Shown here: in pieces, positions 1 through 5,173 of the stretch
How positions within the stretch are numbered: position 1 is the stretch's first letter
How the letters are laid out: each line of letters begins with the position of its first letter
NCBI GenBank assembly: GCA_028275145.1
Contig: JAQCNG010000333.1
Location: forward strand, 1-6,404
Source of the DNA: Halovenus sp.
Lineage (GTDB): Archaea; Halobacteriota; Halobacteria; Halobacteriales; Haloarculaceae
Length of the DNA: 6,404 bases
Direction of reading: 5' to 3'
Notes under the pieces: generated by a model
What the model was told of the DNA's origin: nothing
What the model saw: the letters and a program-made list of their open reading frames with translations, nothing else
Databases searched by the model: none
Translations under genes and position numbers: made by a program

Positions 1-109
1 GTGCGGGCCGTAGCACGAACGTCGTCGACCCCTCGTACTCGACACCACCCCGGAACGGAAACGTCCGCTCCGGCCTGACTGGAATCTCGAACAACGGCCC
101 GCCGGTCAT
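1..109 (-). CDS. N-terminal part of an unrecognised protein, cut by the window edge
   Basis: Reading the minus strand from an ATG at 107-109 gives an open frame of 36 codons that runs off the left edge. It starts MTGGPLFEIPVRPERTF and continues with FRGGVEYEG. Third codon positions are mostly G or C, as in the other genes here, which supports real coding. A TTTAAA hexamer at 135-140 lies about 28 bases upstream, the right distance for a leaderless transcript beginning at this ATG. The fragment has no signal peptide or membrane segment. I do not recognise the family and offer no function. It is divergent from the SRAP gene and shares that intergenic region. Confidence 0.55.
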   Translation of the reverse strand, partial: MTGGPLFEIPVRPERTFPFRGGVEYEGSTTFVLRPA

Positions 110-134
110 CGTCTGTACGTACGTCGTCGTGCCG

Positions 135-140
135 TTTAAA
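135..140. promoter_or_regulatory. TTTAAA TATA-like box, possibly used in both directions
   Basis: TTTAAA is its own reverse complement. Its centre is about 28 bases from the ATG of the left-edge minus-strand gene. It is also about 28 bases from position 165 on the plus strand, inside the 16-bp palindrome ahead of the SRAP gene. It could therefore serve the minus gene as a leaderless promoter and the SRAP gene with a leader of about 45 nt. The assignment rests on sequence and spacing only. Confidence 0.45.
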
Positions 141-160
141 TGACCGGTCGGCCCGTCCTG

Positions 161-176
161 TCGTGTGCGCACACGA
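161..176. promoter_or_regulatory. Perfect 16-bp palindrome, candidate operator
   Basis: TCGTGTGCGCACACGA is a perfect inverted repeat with no spacer. It lies in the divergent intergenic region, between the TTTAAA box at 135-140 and the SRAP start codon at 210. It would cover the transcription start expected from that box (near 165). Such a position suits a repressor dimer, but the regulator is unknown. Confidence 0.4.
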
Positions 177-209
177 TGGACTTACACGTTCCCGAGCCAA
201 GAACTGTGT

Positions 210-935
210 ATGTGCGGCCGGTACAGCCTGTTTACACCTCCGGAGGAACTCGCCGACCGATTCGACGTGACAGTCGAGGAGTACCAGCCGCGGTACAACG
301 CCGCGCCGGGACAGTCACTGCCCGTGATCACCGACAGAAACGGGGAGACACTCACCCGGATGGAGTGGGGGCTCGTTCCCTCCTGGGCCGACGAGCGGGA
401 CGGTCAGATAAACGCCCGCGGCGAGACGGTCCAGAAGAAACCGACGTTCCGCGAGGCCTTTGCGGGGACGACCGGTGAACTCGCGGCCGGCCGGTGTCTC
501 GTCCCCGCCGACGGCTTCTACGAGTGGGTCGAGGAGGCTGGCACGAACCAGCCCTACCGGGTGCGGTTGACCAACGACCGGCCGTTTGCGATGGCCGGCC
601 TGTGGAGTCAGTGGCGGCCGGAGACGACCCAGACCGGTCTGTCGGCGTTCGGGGACGGCAGCGGGCCGACCGACGACGAACCCGACATCGTCGAGACGTT
701 CACCGTCGTCACGACGGAGCCAAACGAGGTGGTCGGTGACCTCCACCACCGGATGGCTGTTATTCTCTCACCGGAAAACGAAACGCGGTGGCTCTCGGCC
801 GACCCCGACGACGCCCGTGACCTGCTGGAGCCGTACCCCGACGCCGAGATGGAGGCCTACCCCGTCTCCCGGGCCGTCAACGACCCGGCGAACGACAGGC
901 CGGAACTGGTCGACCCGGCGGACGAGGCAACCTGA
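210..935 (+). CDS. SRAP-domain abasic-site processing protein (YedK/HMCES family)
   Basis: This 241-aa protein belongs to the SOS-response-associated peptidase family. Members bind single-stranded DNA and form a covalent thiazolidine crosslink between the Cys2 amino terminus and an abasic site, shielding it from cleavage. The start is set by chemistry: the protein must begin Met-Cys-Gly-Arg so that Met removal exposes Cys2. That points to the ATG at 210 rather than the in-frame GTG at 165. Active-site counterparts are visible: Cys2, Asn68 in INARGE, Glu105 in PADGFYEW, and His179 in HHRMAVIL. The segment around residues 135-160, rich in Gly, Asp and Thr, looks like an insertion between core strands. 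The acidic composition fits a cytoplasmic haloarchaeal protein. The gene converges on sod with an 80-bp gap. A weak TATA-like TTACAC (182-187) lies 25 bases before the ATG, as an alternative to the box at 135-140. Family assignment is firm; the role in the cell is inferred from bacterial and human relatives. Confidence 0.93.
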   Translation: MCGRYSLFTPPEELADRFDVTVEEYQPRYNAAPGQSLPVITDRNGETLTRMEWGLVPSWADERDGQINARGETVQKKPTFREAFAGTTGELAAGRCLVPADGFYEWVEEAGTNQPYRVRLTNDRPFAMAGLWSQWRPETTQTGLSAFGDGSGPTDDEPDIVETFTVVTTEPNEVVGDLHHRMAVILSPENETRWLSADPDDARDLLEPYPDAEMEAYPVSRAVNDPANDRPELVDPADEAT

Positions 936-965
936 CGAGCGCCGACCCCGTGGCTCCGGGTCCTG

Positions 966-980
966 TCTCAAAAAATATCG
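966..980 (-). terminator. T-rich terminator for sod
   Basis: Read on the minus strand, a run of six T residues preceded by an A/T stretch (at 970-978) begins about 40 bases after the sod stop codon. It stands out in a very GC-rich sequence. Archaeal termination commonly uses such T tracts in the non-template strand without needing a hairpin. No comparable T run is seen for the converging SRAP gene. Confidence 0.5.
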
Positions 981-1015
981 GTTGCTGGTGTCCGTCGCGG
1001 GCGCTCGCGTCCTCG

Positions 1016-1627
1016 TTACTCGAAGTGGTCGAGGCAGGTCTGGAACTCCTCTGCGGCCTTGTCCCAGTCGACGACCTCGAAGAAGCCGTCGACGAAGCTT
1101 CCGCGGTCCGGGCCGTAGTCGTAGTAGTAGGAGTGCTCCCAGACGTCGAGTGCGAGGATGGGGTGTGAGCCCCAGACTGCGCCCTCGTCGTGGTTGTCGA
1201 CGACGACGTTGCGAAGCTGTTTGGCGACCGGGTCGTAAACGAGCAGCGCCCAGCCACTCGCGTCACCGGCCGCAGTTTCGAACTCGCCTTTCCAGCCCTC
1301 GTAGGAGCCAAAGTCCGCCTCGATGCGGTCGCGGAGTTCGCCCTCGGGCTCGCCGCCGCCGTCGGGATGCATGTTCTCCCAGAACAGTGTGTGCAGATAG
1401 TGACCGCCGCTGTTGTGGGTTACGTTCCTGATAGCGGCCGCGCTCCCGTCGAAGTCGCCGGCCTCACGATTCTCCGCCAGCGTCTCCTCGGCGGCGGTGA
1501 GGCTATCGACGTAGCTCTGGTGGTGGGTGTCGTGATGCCAGGTGACGACCTGCTCGGAGATGTGCGGTTCGAGCGCGTCGTAGTCGTACGGTAGCGGTGG
1601 CAGTTCGGGATATGAGTGTTCAGGCAT
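1016..1627 (-). CDS. sod: Superoxide dismutase, Fe/Mn family (Mn likely)
   Basis: This 203-aa cytoplasmic enzyme converts superoxide to oxygen and hydrogen peroxide. It is full length for the Fe/Mn family. The N-terminal helical domain carries the PLPYDYDALEPHIS motif (residues 11-24) and ligand His31, with gateway Tyr39 in HHQSYV. The second ligand is His79 in HTLFW. The C-terminal domain has the signature DVWEHSYY, with ligands Asp161 and His165. His146 lies where E. coli Mn-SOD has Gln and Fe-SOD has a different arrangement, so sequence alone does not fix the metal. Characterised halobacterial enzymes of this type contain Mn, which I infer here. The gene has its own promoter, is divergent from hisD and converges on the SRAP gene, with a T-rich terminator after its stop. 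The ATG at 1625-1627 gives the usual N-terminus for the family. Confidence 0.97.
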   Translation of the reverse strand: MPEHSYPELPPLPYDYDALEPHISEQVVTWHHDTHHQSYVDSLTAAEETLAENREAGDFDGSAAAIRNVTHNSGGHYLHTLFWENMHPDGGGEPEGELRDRIEADFGSYEGWKGEFETAAGDASGWALLVYDPVAKQLRNVVVDNHDEGAVWGSHPILALDVWEHSYYYDYGPDRGSFVDGFFEVVDWDKAAEEFQTCLDHFE

Positions 1628-1635
1628 TGTTTATC

Positions 1636-1661
1636 GCTCCGTCACAATGTACGGGCGGAGC
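1636..1661. repeat. Interrupted dyad GCTCCG-N14-CGGAGC in the sod promoter
   Basis: GCTCCG at 1636-1641 and CGGAGC at 1656-1661 are perfect reverse complements, 14 bases apart. They sit between the sod TATA box and the start codon and overlap the expected transcription start. They could form an operator or a short stem in the DNA. Six-base arms with a free choice of spacer are not rare in GC-rich DNA, so confidence is low. Confidence 0.3.
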
Positions 1662-1670
1662 AGTAAAAAG
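1661..1670 (-). promoter_or_regulatory. TATA box of sod
   Basis: On the minus strand this reads CTTTTTACTG, an A/T-rich island about 38 bases before the sod ATG. It predicts a transcription start near 1638 and a leader of roughly 10 nt. A GCTCCG/CGGAGC dyad lies immediately downstream and across the predicted start. Confidence 0.5.
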
Positions 1671-1739
1671 GCTGACTCTCTCTTTGCCCGGACACATCGT
1701 TGAGGGCTCTGTCGCACTGTCAGCCGAACCTCGCGGCAG

Positions 1740-1745
1740 TTAATA
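1740..1745 (+). promoter_or_regulatory. TATA box of hisD
   Basis: TTAATA is centred about 28 bases before the ATG at 1770, the standard distance for haloarchaeal transcripts that start at the start codon. It supports the ATG at 1770 over the GTG at 1761. Confidence 0.6.
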
Positions 1746-1759
1746 CCGTGGAGACGCGA

Positions 1760-1769
1760 CGTGTACACG
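1760..1769. promoter_or_regulatory. 10-bp palindrome CGTGTACACG at the hisD start
   Basis: This perfect palindrome ends at the base before the hisD ATG, so it covers the expected transcription start. A dimeric repressor bound there would block initiation. Its CGTGT/ACACG half-sites also occur, four bases apart, in the 16-bp palindrome ahead of the SRAP gene. The difference in spacing argues against a single regulator. Confidence 0.25.
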
Positions 1770-3047
1770 ATGGAGATTCGAGCGATACAGAACCTCGGAC
1801 CCGGCGAGCGTCGAGAGATATTCGAGCGGACCGCGGGACTGGCCGACGCCCGCGCGGACGCACGGGAGATTGTCGACGACGTTCGAACCGAGGGCGACGT
1901 GGCGCTCAGACGGTTCGCCAGCGAGTTCGACGGCGTGGAGGTGGGGAACCTGGACGTGACCGACCGGGCCGAACGGGCCGTCGACAGCCTCGATGCGGAC
2001 GTGCGCGAGGCAATCGAGCAGGCCGCGGCGAACATCCGGGCGTTCCACGAGCGCCAGCGCCCCGCGGACTGGCGGGAGACCACCGACGGACGGGAACTGG
2101 GGCGGCGGTTCCGGCCACTCTCGCGGGCCGGGGTCTACGCCCCCGGCGGAACCGCGGCCTACCCCTCCAGCGCGCTGATGGGTGTGGTCCCGGCGGACGT
2201 CGCCGGTGTCGACCACATCGCCGTCGCGACACCGCCGGCCGAGGAGTTGCCCACCGCCACGCTCGCGGCGGCCCACATCGCCGGAGCGGATGCCGTCTAC
2301 CAGGTCGGCGGCGCGCAGGCTATCGCCGCGCTCGCGTACGGCACGGAGACGCTGTCGGCCTCTGACGTGGTCGTCGGCCCGGGCAACCGGTGGGTGGCCG
2401 CCGCAAAGGCCGACGTGCGCGGTGACGTCGAAATCGACACCATCGCCGGCCCGAGCGAGGTGCTCGTGCTCGCCGACGCCACCGCGGACCCGGAACTGGT
2501 CGCCGCGGAACTGGTCGCACAGGCCGAACACGACACGGACGCCTCGGTGGCGGCGGTGACCGCCGACGAGGAACTAGCCGAGGCGGTTCTGGCGGCGACC
2601 GACCGGCAGGCCGCCGAGCGCGAGCGCGAGGAGGTCATCCGGGGGGCCTTCGAGAGCCCGGCCAGCGGCGTCTTCCTAGCCCGCTCGCTCAGCGAGGCGG
2701 TGCTCTTTACCGACGAGTACGCCGTCGAACATCTCTCGATTCTCGCCGAGAACGACGAGGACCTGCTCGACCGTATCGACAGCGCCGGGTCGGTGTTTCT
2801 GGGGCCACACAGTCCGGTCGCCGCGGGCGACTACGCCAGCGGCCCGAACCACGTGCTCCCGACCGGCGGGAGTGCCCGCCGGGTCAGTGGGCTCTCGGTC
2901 GAGACGTTCATGCGCTCGACGACCGTTCAGCGCCTCTCCGCGGAGGGACTGGCCGACATCGGCGACGCCGTCACCACGCTGGCTCGCACCGAGGGACTGG
3001 AGGCCCACGCCGCGAGCGTCGACCGTCGCCTCGACGAGCGCGAGTAA
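1770..3047 (+). CDS. hisD: Histidinol dehydrogenase
   Basis: This 425-aa enzyme catalyses the last two steps of histidine biosynthesis, oxidising L-histidinol to L-histidine with two NAD+ in a zinc-dependent reaction in the cytoplasm. Length is normal (E. coli HisD is about 434 aa). Family blocks appear in order: PGGTAAYPSS (125-134), GGAQAIAALAYGT (180-192), GPGNRWVAAAK (203-213), AGPSEVLVLAD (226-236), AEHD (252-255) and GDYASGPNHVLPTGG (353-367). Counterparts of the zinc ligands are Gln251, His254, Asp354 and His413. The general-base pair is Glu320-His321 in AVEHLSI. All are present, so the enzyme should be active. A GTG nine bases upstream (1761) is in frame, but the TATA box spacing favours the ATG. 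No other his gene is in the window, which fits the dispersed his genes of haloarchaea. It is divergent from sod and 45 bp ahead of the next gene, which has its own TATA box. Confidence 0.98.
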   Translation: MEIRAIQNLGPGERREIFERTAGLADARADAREIVDDVRTEGDVALRRFASEFDGVEVGNLDVTDRAERAVDSLDADVREAIEQAAANIRAFHERQRPADWRETTDGRELGRRFRPLSRAGVYAPGGTAAYPSSALMGVVPADVAGVDHIAVATPPAEELPTATLAAAHIAGADAVYQVGGAQAIAALAYGTETLSASDVVVGPGNRWVAAAKADVRGDVEIDTIAGPSEVLVLADATADPELVAAELVAQAEHDTDASVAAVTADEELAEAVLAATDRQAAEREREEVIRGAFESPASGVFLARSLSEAVLFTDEYAVEHLSILAENDEDLLDRIDSAGSVFLGPHSPVAAGDYASGPNHVLPTGGSARRVSGLSVETFMRSTTVQRLSAEGLADIGDAVTTLARTEGLEAHAASVDRRLDERE

Positions 3048-3062
3048 CACGATTGCCGGCAG

Positions 3063-3068
3063 TATAAG
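3063..3068 (+). promoter_or_regulatory. TATA box of the 3093 gene
   Basis: TATAAG is centred about 28 bases before the GTG at 3093, predicting a leaderless transcript that starts at that codon. It gives the gene a promoter of its own within the 45-bp gap after hisD. Confidence 0.6.
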
Positions 3069-3092
3069 TGTCGCCAACCGCTATCGGGGAAC

Positions 3093-3539
3093 GTGCTGTA
3101 CGTGACACGTGGTCTGGTCGACACCCTGTTGCGGTTCGCCGCCGAGAAAGACCCCGAACAGGTGACGGTGCCGCTGGCGGTGACACGCGCCCGTGACCTG
3201 CCCGAGGCGGACCTCCCCGACGAGACTCCGGTGTTCACTCACTTCTACATGCCAAGCGAGGGCGATGCGGTCAACGCCGTCTTCGGGATGCAACTCGGGA
3301 TTCCCTCCGGCGAGACGCCGGGCATCTTCGTCTCTCATCCGGTCCAGCGACTCGAACTCACGCGAGAGGACGACCTCCGTGAGGTCATCTTCATCGCCGT
3401 TGCCCCCTGGGAGCAGGACTCGCTCGCGGCCTTCGAGCGCAGCGGCGACGAACAGGAGTACACGGTCCTCGACATCGAACCGCCCGAGGAGTCGCTCGGC
3501 CCGCCCGAGGAACCCTCCGACACACCCGACACCTCGTAG
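3093..3539 (+). CDS. Conserved haloarchaeal-type protein with a degenerate JAMM/MPN-like signature
   Basis: This 148-aa acidic protein starts at a GTG supported by a TATA box 28 bases upstream. No signal peptide or membrane segment is seen. I do not recognise a named family, but its layout resembles JAMM/MPN (JAB1) isopeptidase-type domains. It has an opening helix of the form VTRGLVDTLLRFAAEKDPEQ (residues 4-23) and a middle strand with FTHFYMPSEGD (48-58). These are followed by VSHP (80-83) and LTREDD (89-94), then strand VIFIAVAPW (98-106) and LAAF. His82, Thr90 and Asp93 have exactly the H-x7-S/T-x2-D spacing of the JAMM motif. The first metal histidine (HxH) is Val80 here, and the usual upstream Glu is not evident. 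If the fold is right, this is probably a non-catalytic or altered-metal member. The last 20 residues are Pro/Glu/Asp-rich and probably disordered. Coding is certain; the fold is inferred. Confidence 0.8.
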   Translation: MLYVTRGLVDTLLRFAAEKDPEQVTVPLAVTRARDLPEADLPDETPVFTHFYMPSEGDAVNAVFGMQLGIPSGETPGIFVSHPVQRLELTREDDLREVIFIAVAPWEQDSLAAFERSGDEQEYTVLDIEPPEESLGPPEEPSDTPDTS

Positions 3540-3674
3540 TCACAGACCGATGGACCAAACCGGCGTCTGACCCCGTTTGTCGTCTGCACCCGTCGTCGTA
3601 CTGCTGGTCGTGCTGTTCGTGCCGGCTGTGCTGTGGGCGTAACCGTCTTGTCGGCACAGGTCTGAACCCCGTTC
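3540..3674 (+). other. Intergenic stretch with a possible decayed micro-gene
   Basis: No intact gene is seen between the 3093 and 3675 genes. An ATG at 3550 starts MDQTGV and meets TGA at 3568-3570. In the same frame, codons 3586-3639 read APVVVLLVVLFVPAVLWA and then TAA. Codons 3570-3584, in another frame, read TPFVV. Joining the three pieces would give a 29-residue hydrophobic peptide broken by small indels. This reconstruction needs two shifts and could be chance. No clear terminator is visible. The only candidate TATA element for the 3675 gene is a weak GTAACC at 3639-3644. Confidence 0.2.
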
Positions 3675-4571
3675 ATGCCAGGTGGTGGTGACGAACAGCC
3701 CACGCCCGAGGAGGCGTTCGACGTGCTCGCACACGAGCTTCGCTTCGACATTCTGCGCGAACTGAACGCGGCCAGCGGCCCAGTCTCGTTCTCTGACCTG
3801 CAGGATGCGGTCGATGTCCGGGACTCCGGACAGTTCAACTACCACCTCTCGAAGGTAGTCGGTCCGTTCGTGCAGAAGTCCGACGACGGCTACCGGCTCT
3901 CGACTGCCGGCAAGCGCGCTGTCGGCACGGTGTTCGCCGGCGAGTTCTCGGGCGAACCGCTCCGCGACGTGGCGCCGGTGCCCACGGAGGGGTCGTGTCA
4001 CGAGTGCAACACCGGGCTGGAGGCCGTGTTCGGCGAGTCCAGTGTCCGCATCCACTGCCCGTCCTGTGGCGCGGTGTACACCGAACCCGAGATACCACCG
4101 GGTGCACTCTCCGGATGGGACCGTGAGGAACTCCCCCGGGTCGTCAACCGCTGGGTGCGCCGGTGGCTCACCTCTGTCGACCTCGGCCTCTGTGAGTACT
4201 GCGACGGCCGCACGACCAGCACGGTCTGCCGACCGGGCGAGGCGGCCGCGCCGTCGTGGTTCGAGGCCGACAGCGGCCGCGAGGTGATCGCCGTATACGA
4301 GTGTCAGCGATGTGGCCACTGGACACACTCCGACGTCTCGTTCGCCGCGCTCGTCCGTCCCCCGCTCGTTTCCTTCTACCACGACCACGGCATCAATCTC
4401 AGAGAACGGCCGCTGTGGGCCCTCGACCTGGTGGAGCGCTCACAGACCAGCGTCGTCCAGGAGACACCGCTCCGGGTCGAACTGTCGATCACGCTCGACG
4501 ACGAAACCCGGACGTTCGTGTTCGACCGGGAGATGACACTCGTGGACGGGCCGACCCCAGCGGAGGGGTGA
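3675..4571 (+). CDS. Winged helix-turn-helix protein with two zinc ribbons
   Basis: This 298-aa protein is probably a cytoplasmic transcription regulator. Residues 10-85 form an ArsR-like winged helix: a first helix EEAFDVLAHELRFDILREL (12-30), the HTH region FSDLQDAVDVRDSGQFNYHLSKV (39-61), and a wing ending in DDGYRLSTAGK. After it comes a CxxC zinc ribbon (Cys108/Cys111 with Cys128/Cys131). A second possible ribbon uses Cys173/Cys176 with Cys210/Cys213, plus a lone Cys185. The C-terminal part (220-298) contains beta-like segments and no known motif. This matches a large haloarchaeal family of winged-helix proteins with a long C-terminal domain (DUF7347/DUF7351 in my memory, unchecked). The ligand and target genes are unknown. 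The gene lies alone between unrelated plus-strand neighbours, with no strong TATA box, so read-through from upstream is possible. The ATG gives an N-terminus close to the domain boundary. Confidence 0.9.
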   Translation: MPGGGDEQPTPEEAFDVLAHELRFDILRELNAASGPVSFSDLQDAVDVRDSGQFNYHLSKVVGPFVQKSDDGYRLSTAGKRAVGTVFAGEFSGEPLRDVAPVPTEGSCHECNTGLEAVFGESSVRIHCPSCGAVYTEPEIPPGALSGWDREELPRVVNRWVRRWLTSVDLGLCEYCDGRTTSTVCRPGEAAAPSWFEADSGREVIAVYECQRCGHWTHSDVSFAALVRPPLVSFYHDHGINLRERPLWALDLVERSQTSVVQETPLRVELSITLDDETRTFVFDREMTLVDGPTPAEG

Positions 4572-4682
4572 CCAGTTGCCCGAGACTGGCTGTCGGCCGA
4601 CGACTCCACCCTGCTCGCGGGACCACTCTCGAACCCGGTCACCACACCGCGCTGGTGCGCTCGAACACCGGAGCCCGAAGAC

Positions 4683-4688
4683 CTAAGA
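4683..4688 (+). promoter_or_regulatory. Weak TATA-like element ahead of the NifU-domain gene
   Basis: CTAAGA, in an A-rich patch (CCTAAGAGA), is centred about 29 bases before the ATG at 4715. A GAGG at 4706-4709, five bases before the ATG, resembles a short Shine-Dalgarno sequence. Both are weak, so whether this transcript is leaderless is open. Confidence 0.35.
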
Positions 4689-4714
4689 GACGCGAACACG
4701 TACCCGAGGATACG

Positions 4715-5086
4715 ATGAGCACGGACACCGAGAGTCAGAGCCCGGAGGACGAACTTCGCGAGCGAATCACGAACTTCCTGCGGCGGAACTTCCCGCAGAT
4801 ACAGATGCACGGCGGCAGCGCGGCCATCCAGAACCTCGACATGGAGGAGGGGACAGTCACCGTCCAGTTGGGCGGGGCCTGTTCGGGCTGTGGCATCTCG
4901 CCGATGACCATCCAGGCTATCAAGACCCGCATGACCAAGGAAATCGCCGAAATCGAGACCGTCAACGCCTCGACTGGTATGGGCGGCAGCGAGGGGATGG
5001 CCGGTGGTGGCGGCGGTGGCATGAGTCCGTCGTTCCCCGGCGACTCGAGCGAGAGCGACGACGAGGGCCCCGAGGCCCCGTTCTGA
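4715..5086 (+). CDS. NifU C-terminal-domain (Nfu-type) iron-sulfur carrier
   Basis: This 123-aa protein has one NifU C-terminal domain at about residues 12-84. Nfu-type domains bind a [4Fe-4S] cluster between two subunits through a CxxC motif and pass it to target proteins. Here the motif is Cys56-Ser-Gly-Cys59 in LGGACSGCGIS, preceded by the family's helix FLRRNFPQIQMHGGS (21-35) and strands GTVTVQLGG, and followed by the helix MTIQAIKTRM. The domain is complete. A 35-residue low-complexity tail follows: a Gly/Met stretch (88-103) and then a Ser/Asp/Glu stretch. No scaffold (IscU/SufU) part is fused. An in-frame extension upstream is open but lacks family sequence, and the ATG at 4715 fits the domain start. 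The gene converges on the MBL gene with an 87-bp gap. Cluster type and partners are inferred from relatives. Confidence 0.93.
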   Translation: MSTDTESQSPEDELRERITNFLRRNFPQIQMHGGSAAIQNLDMEEGTVTVQLGGACSGCGISPMTIQAIKTRMTKEIAEIETVNASTGMGGSEGMAGGGGGGMSPSFPGDSSESDDEGPEAPF

Positions 5087-5094
5087 GCGTCAGC

Positions 5095-5132
5095 GGCTTT
5101 TCCGCCCCGGGAGACCGTCTGGCGACTCCCGG
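5095..5132. terminator. Possible terminator region between convergent genes
   Basis: After the NifU-domain stop there is a short T4 run (CTTTTCC, 5098-5104), then a 7-bp inverted repeat CCGGGAG (5107-5113) and CTCCCGG (5126-5132) with a 12-base loop. The T run is short for archaeal termination, so this is tentative. It could serve either of the two converging genes. Confidence 0.25.
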
Positions 5133-5173
5133 CATCTGTGAGCGCTCTCCGACCCGTGCAGCTCTGACTGGAT

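Noticed and set aside
586..1431. Long plus-strand open frame spanning the SRAP 3' end and the antisense of sod
   Set aside because: It is extremely Arg/Ser/Pro-rich, lacks any motif, and overlaps two well-supported genes. It is a typical frame shadow in GC-rich DNA.
3540..4388. Long minus-strand open frame opposite the winged-helix gene
   Set aside because: The plus-strand protein has a clear domain and paired cysteines. The opposite frame has no recognisable motif and no promoter.
4572..4589. Small hairpin CCAGT-N8-ACTGG right after the winged-helix stop
   Set aside because: A five-base stem with no T tract is expected by chance and is not a convincing archaeal terminator.
4256..4714. Upstream extension of the NifU-domain protein
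   Set aside because: It overlaps the winged-helix gene in another frame and has a shadow-like Arg/Pro composition. The domain begins right after the ATG at 4715.
210..5086. An oxidative-stress gene cluster (SRAP, sod, Nfu-type protein)
   Set aside because: The genes are on both strands with separate promoters and are interrupted by hisD and unrelated genes. Proximity alone does not support a functional unit.
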